A stretch of 64,000 bases of DNA from NCBI RefSeq assembly GCF_048544455.1, contig NC_133537.1, positions 18,289,541 through 18,353,540 on the forward strand, given 5' to 3'. Positions 32,227 through 42,706 of the stretch are shown piece after piece. A program made the translations under genes and the position numbers. The notes below the pieces were generated by a model. That model was given only the letters and a program-made list of their open reading frames with translations, did no database searches and was not told the DNA's origin. Each line of letters starts with the position of its first letter. The stretch's first letter is position 1. This DNA comes from Silene latifolia. Taxonomy: Eukaryota; Streptophyta; Magnoliopsida; Caryophyllales; Caryophyllaceae.

Positions 32227-33144
32227 ATGAATGATTTGATGACGAAATCGTTCTTAAATTATGCGGATTTGAAGAAACAAGTCATTATAGATATCGAAGC
32301 AGGGATATCTTCGGAGGCTGAAACAGGAGAGCAAATGAGCCCAGCAGACCAACATAATCTCTCATTATTTTTCCAAGAAATCGACTCGGTTAAGTCGAAA
32401 ATGGAAGAAATCAGTACCCTTCTTAATGATCTTGAGTCCCTTAATCAAGAATCTAAGACCATTCACAGTACCAAACTTCTTAGAGGGTTAAGGGATCGTA
32501 TGGATACCGACACGGTTTCCATCCTCGGAAAGGTCAAGTCTTTGAAGTATAAGCTCGAAACCCTAGACCGGGAGAATACAAGCAATCGAAAGAAGTCGGT
32601 TTCTTTTCGAGAGGGGTCTATTGTGGACCGGACTAGGGTGGGAGTCACTAATGGTTTAAGGATCAAGTTTAAGGATATGATCAGTGAGTTTACAGGGTTA
32701 AGGGACAGAATTATGAATGATCACAGGGCTGACTTGAGGCGAAAGTACTTCAACGCGACAGGAGAGGTCCCCAGTGACGAGGTTGTCGAGAAACTGATGT
32801 CAGGAAGTGTAAAGATCGAGGCTTTTGAGGGGAGGATAATGATGGGAGGAGATACTGATTTGGAGGAAAAGGAGAGGTATGAAGTTGTTAGGGATATTCA
32901 GAGAAGTCTGAGTAAATTGCAGCAAGTGTTTCTCGACATGGCGGTTTTGATTGACAAGCAAGGGGAGCAGATCGACGATATTGAGCAGAATGTGGTGAAT
33001 GCTAAGGAGTTCATCAGTGGTGGGACTAATAATCTTCACTATGCTAAGCAAATGAAGAAGAAGAATAGGTGGGTTTACTTGGTTTGGGCTGTTGGGTTCA
33101 TCATTTTGCTGGTGTGTTTCATCTCTGTGCTTGCATCAAGATGA
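32227..33144 (+). CDS. SYP112: Qa-SNARE syntaxin of the SYP11 group (SYP112/KNOLLE type)
   Basis: A single coding exon gives 305 residues. The start MNDLMTKSFLNYADLKKQ is typical of SYP11-group syntaxins. A Habc three-helix regulatory region occupies about residues 35-160. The SNARE motif at about 205-265 (VFLDMAVLIDKQGEQIDDIE) contains the central-layer Gln. A C-terminal membrane anchor is at about 282-303. Qa-SNAREs of this group sit at the plasma membrane or cell plate and drive fusion of secretory vesicles during cytokinesis. The gene is one exon, as usual for this group. Position beside PPAT supports SYP112 rather than KNOLLE (SYP111), but the two cannot be firmly separated without an alignment. 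Confidence 0.9.
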   Translation: MNDLMTKSFLNYADLKKQVIIDIEAGISSEAETGEQMSPADQHNLSLFFQEIDSVKSKMEEISTLLNDLESLNQESKTIHSTKLLRGLRDRMDTDTVSILGKVKSLKYKLETLDRENTSNRKKSVSFREGSIVDRTRVGVTNGLRIKFKDMISEFTGLRDRIMNDHRADLRRKYFNATGEVPSDEVVEKLMSGSVKIEAFEGRIMMGGDTDLEEKERYEVVRDIQRSLSKLQQVFLDMAVLIDKQGEQIDDIEQNVVNAKEFISGGTNNLHYAKQMKKKNRWVYLVWAVGFIILLVCFISVLASR

Positions 33145-33889
33145 AGAGTTTTGGAATTTAAGTCAGTAGGGTTCTATAGTAGTAACTTTGTAATGCTGAG
33201 CTTCTCTGAGCTCGTTTAGGTAGTTTCTACATTTGGCTGCTCACCAAATCTGTCAAGATTTTTGGTTTATGGGTTGTAATTTTGTGTGCAGAAACTCCAG
33301 GTTGTGATTTTTTTTTTCTTTGTACTGAAAATAATAATGAATGAATGCCATTTTTGGCTTTAATTGTGCTCCAGAGATTGTGTGTATGTCTGTCAAATGT
33401 CAATCCTTCATGTATTTTTCTTCCTGTAACTTCCTGCTTGTGCTGACGGACTCCGAATTCGAATGTATTCAAGACCAAGTTTTAATTAATATTGACGGGT
33501 TTTTAAAACTGTCATATATCACCCCTCGATAACTTAACCGGCTATGCTAGTTGGCATTTGCATTTAGAACGCAATGATTGATGTGGAGATCTTCTGATAT
33601 CTAGAGTGTAAATGTGTTCAGGTGTCAAACCATTTTTATTATGAAAACTCATCCAATTGTTATCTGATATCAAAATAGGATGACTACATTTTATGGTTTG
33701 AGTAAGAGTCAAACCATTAGATACAAGGTTTTATTTCTGGAAGAAACTCCAGCATCATACAAAGGTGAAATAGACTACTATCGGTATCATCTTCGTCTAC
33801 AGAAGAGTAAGGTGCTCTCAATGGAAGCCTAGAGTTGATCAAGTCAAAGGCCAGATGAATTACACTCGTAAGTAGTTTCTTCAACCATC
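33145..33889. other. Tail-to-tail spacer, syntaxin and epimerase
   Basis: It contains the 3' untranslated regions of the two convergent genes. There is an AT-rich stretch with aataataatgaatgaatg near 33329. No further gene was seen. Confidence 0.55.
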
Positions 33890-36800
33890 TTAGGCAACGC
33901 TGAGCTGCTGTGTTGCTGTCCAAGACTGGTTGGGTTCTAACTGGACATCTTTAATCTGCACGGCAGAACAAGGAATAGTGGATCAGAATTGATAAACACA
34001 AGATTTAGGCGCTTAAATGATTTACGCCTCAAATCTCATGTATATACTCCTGTATGACAGAAGAGGGTTACTACATGGACGTCGTTTGTTGAGCAATCTT
34101 ATCAGCTAAAAATTTAAGTGCAGAAATCACGAATAAGTAGCCGCCCTCCACAACAACATTATCCTAATGACTAAAGACTCCTGTTTCCTGTCAATGCCGG
34201 TGTAAGAGAGTCAGATGTCTCGTAATGTTACCATTCAAGAATTATGTCTACTACCAGTTGTTTCAGTCATTGAATAATGGTACCCATAACCAAGTTTCTA
34301 ATTTCAAACTCTTTAGCATCAAAACGTCCGTTGTGACTCCTCTTCCTCCAAAAAATAATCCACTGCTACTTCCCAATGTAAACCACCTACCAATCTTTAT
34401 GAATACTTGTATATCCTTAATTAGTCATTAAAAAATGTAAACTCTGAGCCGAGGCACCAAAAAATTTACCTGTGCATTCTCGACACAAACAAAATCTTTG
34501 TAACAAGCTTCCATCTGCAGATGTGGATTCCACAAGACAGCATCTGACCAACTGTATATATGAAAAGTGCAGACCAAAGAAACTCAGAGGATGTCAAATA
34601 TAAGTCACAAGTAACAATACATAAATAAGAATCAAGAGTCCGTACTTGGTATTCTTGATTGATATCTTGTCGCCCAAGCCATTGTCGAGAATTAACTCAT
34701 TTGGTGCGTCAAGATATACACAGTCCACAAATCCAGGGAAAGTGACTACATCCCTGAAATGTAATCATGGCTGTCAGAATCTTCTTTCAATTACATGAGA
34801 TATTGACGTAATTGTCCAGCAACCACCAGGGAAAAGTAAGGCTTAGAATCTACTAATGTTTAGGCCAAACATTGACAGCAATCAAATATGTTTGGATCTA
34901 ATATTGAAGTTTAGTCAGTTTTCTGAAGCTAAGAAGTACAGAAAGAGTACGCTTCTTAAATCTAAGGATAGCAATCAAAAAAGTTTATGTTTCACGTAAC
35001 TCATTTGCAGGGATTATACAACAACATCATCACCAACAACATTACCCTAGTGCGTGCCTCAATGGCTCCTGCAAATTGCGGGGTAAGGGGGGTCGGATGT
35101 ACGCAGTCTTACCCTTGTGTTAGCAATACAAAGAGACTGTTTGTAGGAATTATGCAAGCGAATTTTTATTAAGCAGAAAATGTTGAAAAAAATTATTTTC
35201 ATCTTTAATAGCTCATTTCATTTGTCCATGCAACCCCCTCCCATGAACAACATGATAATCAATCATAAATATAAGATACATCACCTTTCCTCAACACCTT
35301 CTAGAGGATTATTAGGATCCGGATCCTTGTTCAAGGTTTTGCGACCTTTCAAACCTGAGACGGCTGCACCAGTAACAGAAGCCTGTCAAAGTAACCAAAA
35401 GTCGTTCAGATGAACTTGTATATAATTGTGAACAAGCAATAAAAAAAAAGAGGCGATAAATTCAGACATTCATTTACATTGATCACTTAGCAAGCATGTG
35501 ATAACAATGATTCACAAGCTGCCCTCTCAGGAACGGTTGTCATCAATATCCCTTACAAAAGATTATGTCATCAATATCTCTTACTAAAGTTTATGTCATT
35601 GCTATGTTGCTCATTTCCCAGGACTGAGAAGAGTGTCCAGATTGCTGACATGTTATCTTCAGGCTTCTATCAAGAAAATTGAACCACATCATCATATGTA
35701 GCACTAATGTCCAAAATCAACTCAAATACTTACCCGAAAGTATGTATGCAAAGCAGTGCTGAATGAAAAGGGTTTATCGTCTGTATTTTTGACAGTTAGT
35801 TCTGTTGAAAGATTTGTTGAATCCAGAATGACCTGAAACAAAGGTAAAAGAGAGACAAAACAGATTAGATGAACAGGAGAGAGTATATTCGTAGACACAT
35901 CACTGAAGTTATAAGTTTTACTTGGAAATTAGAACTGCCATAAGAATCACTTGAATACAAGTATGAAATTAAACAACAAAGACGAGAAAAAAAGATCATG
36001 TTCTTTCTATGTACATATAAGTAAATAACTGTTCTTTTTTTGGGTAAAAGAGGAAGCTAGCCAATAGATACTTCACAAGAAAATGTTGGTATGATCTCAT
36101 TCTGTTCTATTTTTCCAAACTAACCTTGTACAAAGCATGAAAGCTGAAATCCCACATTGCCCGACTGTATGGGGAATCCTTTAATTCAAACGTCACGGCA
36201 GGTTTCCCTTCCACACTTTCAGATTCAATAATCGACCAATTTACGTTCCTTGCAAAACCATGCTGCAGAATCAAAGACCCACAGTATCAAAATCAGTCTG
36301 AATGCAGTCAATACACACCACTCTTAACATTGATAAATACACCTTCTACTAACTGCTGATAGTGCAAGAAGATACATGAACTCCACTTTCGTTGGCCAAC
36401 TTCAAACTACCTCCTGACTCTATAAGTATTGCTTTTCAATCACTGAATTCAACATTTCATAGAGCTAGTTCCAGACAAGCGAGGATGGTTAACAACACCA
36501 ATAAGACAATTGTGCTAATGTTACTGAGAGCCCAAGTTACTCACAAGTCACAACTATATCAGATTGGATTACAGTTCTAAAATCTTAAATATCCCATTAA
36601 CACCTCAGCTTCTTAAATATACTACTACAAATTTTTCTATTGACATGACTTCATCTATAGAACTTGAAAATTACTCCACAACATAACGAAACAGTGAAAA
36701 TGAAATAGTAAATCTAAGCTGCTGTTAAGATATAGTTCATGATTATACCTGCTGTATTTTCCCAGGTCCAAACTGAGGAAAGCAATGTGGTATTCCCCCA

Positions 36801-38328
36801 CTATCATCAAAGAGATCGTATAAGTGATCATGAAAAATACATGTTAACTCCATTGTTTGACTTTTAAGCGGAGAGAAAGGAAAACCTGATTGGTTTTTGG
36901 CCATTAAACACCGCATCAGGCCTTACGAAGAGTAGGTCCTTGCCATTGGCAGATTTCCAGGATGTCAGACATGCCCCAAACAAGTATATCTCAGCCTCGC
37001 TGCAACGTTAAGTCCTTCATCAACAGAACATAATAATAACTCTTCGAACAAGAACAATAGAAAAGCTTTCCTTCAATACTCCCTCACCTTCAAAATATAG
37101 GCCAAATTTGCAGCAACACTTGCAAAAAGGCTACCAGTTTTTTATTTGAATCATCCGGTTTAATATGGATTCCAAGTCGTATAGAACCACAAGGGAGGCA
37201 AAGTCTGAGGCATTACAAAAAGGCTACTTGGCTTCACTAAAACAAAATTTCAACTTCAAATCTCTTGGTGATATTAAGGCCTTGTTTGGATACCAAAATA
37301 GGAGGTGTTTGGATACAATTTCTCTCCAAATCTTGTCTATTGTGGAGAGATTTTGATTTGCCTTAGAGGAGATAAAATGGATCCCTCCAAATCATTTCCC
37401 CTTCATTTCCCTCCACCCTTATTTGCTATCCAAACAAGGGATTTTAAATCCCCTACTCTCCCTCCCTTTCTTTTCCCTCCAAATCCCTCAATCCAAACAC
37501 ACCCTAAGATTGCCAAATTAGTCAATCCAATCACGCGAACTAATTTAGCTCATATAAGAATCAGCTGCAATGATTTCTCTTTCAAGCTCAAATCTTTATG
37601 CATTTAATGTCAAAAACCAAGATAAAGCCTATAGGAGAGGACCCAAGATTTGAAATTTGGGTTATGAAATAATAACAGAATTCAGAAGTTCATGTATACC
37701 AAAATGTTGACACTTTTTAGGGTAATCAGAGTTGGAGAAAGTGTGATTCAAACTTTTCAAAGCAAATTCAATCAATCTACTCCTAAATTTTACTGAGAAT
37801 AGAACATCACACTTCCCTCCATGGCTCAGTAGTCGTCATTATTTACTTTGATTAAAATACACCTCACAAATAGTCACAATGAATAGAATGGTAAACAAAT
37901 GACTGGGACGGGGGGAGTATTCGGTAACGTTTACAAAGTGACAATCTTAAAAATGTGAGATTAGTAAAATGATAGGACAGAATACAGACCTACCATAAGG
38001 AGAAGTGATTACAAGTTTAGGAAGATTGCCAATTCCTTCAGTCAATTTGACTCCTTCAGTACTAGTCAACTCTCCTTTCATACTTGCCGATACCCTCTTC
38101 ATATTTACTGATGATACCCACCTTAATTTTACAGCAGTAAAATACTACTATTACTAAGGGTATAGTTAAAATGACTGAATAAAAATATAATTGAAGACAT
38201 TTAGTAGAACATTTCAAATACAGTATAATGAAATGAAGAATGCAGTGAAGTTGGAGAAATTTAATTTACCTGTTGGAGTTGCGGTGTGGGAGCTTGAGAA
38301 AGGTGGATGTTGGAGAAGAAGAAGCCAT
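33890..38328 (-). CDS. Glucose-6-phosphate 1-epimerase-like protein (aldose-1-epimerase family)
   Basis: Ten exons can be traced from splice signals. The first is 38270-38328; further ones are 37990-38121, 36886-36999, 36749-36800, 36125-36262, 35734-35832, 35285-35382, then about 34645-34755, 34460-34555 and the last ending with TAA at 33890. Phases agree at each checked junction. The start MASSSPTSTFLKLPHR and following Ser/Arg-rich residues look like a plastid transit peptide. Family motifs are GVKLTEGIGNLPKLVITSP, AEIYLFGACLTSWK, GGIPHCFPQFGPGKIQQHGF with the catalytic His, LHTYFR, and VQLEPNQSW with the catalytic Glu. The enzyme interconverts alpha and beta glucose 6-phosphate or a related hexose phosphate. 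Introns carry a Tourist-like MITE and a SINE-like piece. Confidence 0.88.
35019..35147 (+). repeat. SINE-like repeat in an epimerase intron
   Basis: It has a (caacaacat)-rich start, then attaccctagtgcgtgcctc, and a hairpin gggtaagggggg...cttaccc around gtcggatgtacgcag. I recognise this as a piece of a widely dispersed plant repeat; the family name is uncertain. Confidence 0.45.
37278..37504. mobile_element. Tourist-like (PIF/Harbinger) MITE
   Basis: The 227-bp segment starts GGCCTTGTTTGGATAC and ends with a fragment whose complement is GGGTGTGTTTGGATTG. TAA flanks it on both sides (37275-37277 and 37505-37507), the usual Tourist target. It lies in the second intron of the epimerase gene and carries no coding frame. 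Confidence 0.78.
37812..37918. mobile_element. Stowaway-like MITE remnant
   Basis: The left end cttccctccatggctcag and the right end gactgggacggggggagta are imperfect inverted repeats of the CTCCCTCCGTCCCAG type. The inner arms cacctcacaaatagtcac and gtaaacaaatgac also fit. The target duplication is not clear. Confidence 0.45.
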
Positions 38329-38549
38329 TGAAATGGTCGTCATCTTGTTTTGCAAACGAGGGAGTGATGGGTGTTCAACTGTTGATCTTGCGACCCTATA
38401 TTATGTAGATCACTCCCTAGTTTTTGGCCTCTTTCAAGAGATACGAGTACTAATTAATTGTCCATTGGTTTTGTCTAAGATTGTTGTATATGTATACGAA
38501 TATACACGAACATACAATAAGCCAATTAGCTACCGTTAGTTCTGGCAAG

Positions 38550-38750
38550 TCTGACCCGATCCGAACCCGAGCAAACCATACCCGAACCGACCCGAGAATA
38601 TTGCAACCCAAAACCGAAACCGACCCGACCCGATGATGACCCGTAATCCGATATGACCCGATGACCAGTGACCCGAAACCGACCCCGATGACGACCCATA
38701 ACCCGACTTGACCCGATGATCAGTGATATTGACCCGACCCGATACTTAAG
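38550..38750. repeat. CCCGA-type minisatellite, block 1
   Basis: Degenerate tandem units such as acccgacccgat, gatgacccg and gaaaccgacccc fill this spacer. Open minus-strand frames through it (Gly/Ser/Arg-rich) are by-products of the repeat. Confidence 0.75.
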
Positions 38751-38879
38751 CTTAATATTGATCAATATGACAGTGATTTTGTAATTAGATTGTTATGTTT
38801 GACTTAATAATAAAGTAATTAAACCAAATAATGCTTAAAATCTAAATTTAATGGTCAAAAATTGAAGTAATGTGATAAA

Positions 38880-39112
38880 GTAACCGGACCCGATAATGAC
38901 CTGACCCGACCTGATACATCATTTGATTTGACCCGAAATGACCCGACCCGATAATGGCACGACCCGATAATGACCCGACCCGATACTTCGTTTAACCCGA
39001 AATGACCCGACCCGATAATGACTCGAACCCGACCCGATCCGAAAGGGGCGGCTGACCCGACATGACCCGAACCCGATATGCACCGACCGGCTTGACCAGA
39101 CCCAAACCCAAC
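38880..39112. repeat. CCCGA-type minisatellite, block 2
   Basis: The same unit (acccgacccgataatg) occurs as in block 1, 130 bp away, and ends cccaacccaattgccacc. An AT-rich stretch separates the two blocks. Confidence 0.75.
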
Positions 39113-39970
39113 CCAATTGCCACCTCTAGCTACCGTATTGAGAGGAGCTGAAGTATTATTTACGAGTACTTCAATTTTACTCGGTATATAAAATGAGATC
39201 AGTGTATCATTGAAGAGCTTCCCCCCTACTACTAAGAGAATAAAAATTCTGTTAGTTTTTCCTCCGAAAGGCATCTAGCTAATTAAGGTAACAAATTAAT
39301 TTTTTTTTCATTACATTATTATCTTTTCAATTAATATATTCTTATAATTAAACTCTAATCTCTAAATTAAAATTCATATTTATGACTTATTCATTAAAAT
39401 CCATAATTTATTATGCAATCATTTCCATTTCCATAGATATTATTTTTCATCAGTTACACTCTAAAATTACGCAAACTTCTTCTTATGATTATTGTCATCA
39501 CTTACACCCTAAAATTACATAACTCTGTTTCTTATATTATCCTTCATCAATATGGTGTATATTTTAAAGGACGTAACAATTTTTATGTATTTTTTTAATT
39601 AAAAAAAAATATTAGTCTAATTATTCGTAAATCGTCTTTTTAAGTGCGTGGTATACTGTTTTTATCTGTTTTTGTTATAAGGTCTATACGCGTTTTAATT
39701 AAATTTTATGTTTTTACATCACTAAATTGTAATTTAATGTCATAAATTAGTTTCATGCAATGATATAGCATTATAGAGTTAATTTTTATAGTAAAGTAAA
39801 AATGGTTGAAGACAAAAATTACTTAACTTAAAGTGTCTTTTCATTGTAATAAACTTTTATTTTCTACTTCTTACTAAGATTATATTAGTACATTATAACA
39901 TTAAAAGTACAGTTAATTTATGCAATTAATTTAATGAGAATTTCTCTTTATAAAACAAAACTAAAAAATA
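39113..39970. other. AT-rich stretch, probable Helitron body
   Basis: Very AT-rich DNA without coding frames. It ends with the Helitron-like 3' terminus at 39971-39999 and shares phrases with the following 400 bp. Confidence 0.4.
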
Positions 39971-39999
39971 CCGTGCTGTAGCACGGGGATCTACACTAG
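39971..39999 (+). mobile_element. Helitron-like 3' end, copy 1
   Basis: The hairpin ccgtgctgtagcacgg is followed by ggatctacactag and then T. A GC hairpin about 10 bases before a terminal CTAG, placed next to a T, is the signature of plant Helitron 3' ends. The 5' end was not identified. Confidence 0.6.
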
Positions 40000-40110
40000 T
40001 TAGAGATCGTACATCTAACTTAAGATGTATTATTAATGTCATCAATTAGTTGCATTTAATACTTATTTACAATTATAGTTTTATTAATACTTCAAAACAG
40101 ATATAATGTA

Positions 40111-40235
40111 GAAAAATTCTTGTGTCCTCCGAGAGGACGGTACTCCTTACACTCAAAGGCAATCTATCAAATAAGATATTATAATAACTTAGGTGTAAGG
40201 AGTACCGTCCTTCCGGAGGACACACGAATTTTTCA
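40111..40235. mobile_element. 125-bp hairpin MITE with 8-bp target duplication
   Basis: Arms of about 45 bases pair: gaaaaattcttgtgtcctcc with its complement at the right end, and ggacggtactccttaca with tgtaaggagtaccgtcc. ataatgta occurs at 40103-40110 and 40236-40243. An 8-bp duplication points to hAT, but Mutator with 9 bp and one mismatch is possible. Confidence 0.8.
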
Positions 40236-40392
40236 ATAATGTAACTTAAATTATCCTTTCAGGTTAGTAAACTTTCGTATACTTTTATGTTAGTTATATC
40301 AAGTACATCTTAACATTAAATTAAAATCACATTAAATTTATACAAATAATATTAATTCGGACACCTCTCTATAAAAATCCCCTATAAAATTA

Positions 40393-40420
40393 CCGTGATG
40401 TAGCACGGGTTCTATACTAG
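40393..40420 (+). mobile_element. Helitron-like 3' end, copy 2
   Basis: ccgtgatgtagcacgg followed by gttctatactag and T. The 300 bases before it resemble those before copy 1, so two related elements stand in tandem. The hairpin MITE at 40111 inserted into this second copy. Confidence 0.6.
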
Positions 40421-40959
40421 TTTGTTATTAATCATAATTTAAGATTGTATTTTTAACAATTTTTCTATTTCTTTAAATAAAAAAATGTTTTTTTTTCGTG
40501 TATTTTAATTGATATACTTTCTATAATGAACTTTTAAAGGTTTTAAAGGCCGAATTTGAGTAGATAAAATAGTCTCGCCTATTTGACAACCACGCATATT
40601 AGCATGCTTATATAACCAATCAAACAGATCTTCATTTTAGGATAGTCACTATTTCTCGAGGTCTACTCCGCAAAAAGTCAAAAACCAGTCTTATGAAGAA
40701 GAAGTTTTCTTACTAAAATTTTGGAAGTGTAAATTATGGGTTGATTTTGCAATAAAACCGTGTTGTGCAAGAATTCATGTGGAACAAAATTATTATAATA
40801 TTCATTTACTGGATTTCTTAGATCATTTTGCTTGTTTATTTTTTTTCGTTGAAATAACTTATTTTCTAGTTTCTTTATGTCGGGCTATGTTACCTAGACC
40901 GGAAAAATGACAATATTTTTTTTTTTTGAGTTAAGGACAATATTGATTTGTGGACAATA
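40421..40959. other. AT-rich spacer
   Basis: No gene, inverted repeat or tandem repeat was recognised. Confidence 0.5.
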
Positions 40960-40967
40960 AATTGACC

Positions 40968-41428
40968 CGGGGTTACCAGATTCGCAATTCGTTCATTTCG
41001 CTTTCTTAATTCTAATTCGCGATTCGCTCAATTTAGCGAATTCAATTCGCTGGCGAATTACATTATTTTAAAATTCGGTAATTCGTCGAATCCAATTCGC
41101 AAAAGAATTATCCTTTTATATCAACAAAGCTAAAAAAAATCATCTTCCTGTCAGAAATCAAAATCAAATTAAAACTAAATCTACAAATCTACAATAGTGA
41201 ATCAAATCATTGTGCTTGGCTTCAAAGTTCAAACTTCAAAATAACCAGGTATCTTGTCTATACTTCAATTTTTCCTGATTTTTTTTGGTTTTTAGCATAA
41301 TCATATAATTCGCTCATCTCAGCGAATAATTCGTGAATTGGGACGAATTAAGATGAAAATGAATTGCGAATTAATTCGTTCGAATTAATTCGCAATTCGG
41401 AGGGGGACGAGCGAATTAGGTAACCCTG
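40968..41428. mobile_element. Non-autonomous hAT element, 461 bp
   Basis: Terminal inverted repeats are CGGGGTTACC on the left and the complement CAGGGTTACC on the right. The exact 8-bp duplication aattgacc is at 40960-40967 and 41429-41436. Many AATTCGC/GCGAATT words near both ends resemble the subterminal transposase-binding repeats of hAT elements. There is no coding frame. Confidence 0.88.
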
Positions 41429-41573
41429 AATTGACCTATATTTCCACTTGTGACAAAGAAAAACAAAATCTGCTTGTATGAGTTCATTGAGTTGTATCCA
41501 AGCAACTGATTCGGATATTCCGCTTTTTGAATGAAAGAATATCCACATTAATCATACAATAAACCAACCTATA

Positions 41574-42050
41574 TGTTAGGGTGCAAACCCTTGTCCCACA
41601 TTGGTAGAATAAAGATGGAAGATCATCTTTATAAGTATCCAGGAAATATAACAGTACGAGGCCTTTTGGGAAGGAGTCCAAGAGTAAATCCGTGAGGGCT
41701 TGGCTCAAAGCGGACAATATCGTACTATTATGGACAGTGGACACAGATGCAGCAGAGGCCCAACACGGGATATTCACGCTTCCGCACAACAAGTGGTATC
41801 AGAGCCCAAGGTTCGACTTGGGCTAGACACGAGGATGCATCAACAGGCCCAAGACTTGAAGTTGTACACTGTAAGGCATGGAACTCGGGGTGAGTCCTTG
41901 AGCAGACCCGGTCCAGGGTTAAATGGATGAAAGGCGTCATAGGTCTTGTGGGACAAAAGACCATTTGCAGCATCTTAGAATCGTTGATCGGTGGACCCTT
42001 ATCAGTTGGGAAGGAGTCAAGAAAGAACGTGAGTGCGCTTCCGCACAACA
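41574..42050 (+). mobile_element. TRIM-type miniature LTR retrotransposon
   Basis: The 5' LTR is 41574-41791, from TGTTAGGGTG to CGCACAACA. After two bases comes the primer site tggtatcagagcc (Met tRNA type). The element ends with a shortened 3' LTR that repeats gggaaggagtc and cgcttccgcacaaca. ctata flanks both sides (41569-41573 and 42051-42055). At 477 bp with no coding capacity it fits the TRIM class. Confidence 0.88.
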
Positions 42051-42355
42051 CTATACATTATTAGAAAAACAAAATCTACTGGTAACCTGAAAAAATGTCA
42101 TTCAGATCAACCTCGATACAGGTCATTATAGGTTTGGGTTTAGGTGCGCTCTATTTAGGACACTTCGAGTCTAAATCAGGTAGGGTCGTTACATCCGATC
42201 ACAACGCTCACTCCTAGCAATAATGTTGAGATAACTCATTTAAATGAACTGTTGTACAAAATCAGCTTCAGCAGAAGTCGATTCAATTTGATTTTGATAA
42301 GTTTCTCCAGTAAATCTGTTCAATCTGTTCAAAATATCACTTCTTAATATCATGT

Positions 42356-42430
42356 GTCAGCTAGCAAAGCTGGTAAAGTCATGAGGGGTTAGGAGTGGTA
42401 CTCATGACTTGCGTTCGTGAAATTTACCCT
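42356..42430 (+). repeat. tRNA-derived SINE head (or tRNA relic)
   Basis: tagcaaagctgg at 42362-42373 resembles a Pol III A box, and gcgttcgtga at 42411-42420 a weak B box, with normal spacing. No intact tRNA cloverleaf can be drawn. Confidence 0.35.
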
Positions 42431-42706
42431 CGTGGCTCTTTTTAGACAGAAAAAAACTTCAGATAGATATTGTTCTTGAAATTTTATTACTACAATAATG
42501 TAAAACTGTGAAACATTTCCAATTTCCAACAAATAATACACACATTTTTTGCTCTTTTCTTTCAGGTTCTCTCAAATCTCACAAACCAACCCCTCTGCAA
42601 CTTTTGCAGCAGGAAAATTGATCAAAAAACAAAGTAATACACAATTCAACTGTTTCTCCCCAATTTACATTTCACACAAAACAATTTAGCAAAGTCGATG
42701 CGTAAC

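Noticed and set aside
42356-42430. A functional tRNA gene
   Set aside because: Box-like motifs occur but no cloverleaf with an acceptor stem can be drawn; kept only as a SINE-like or relic call.
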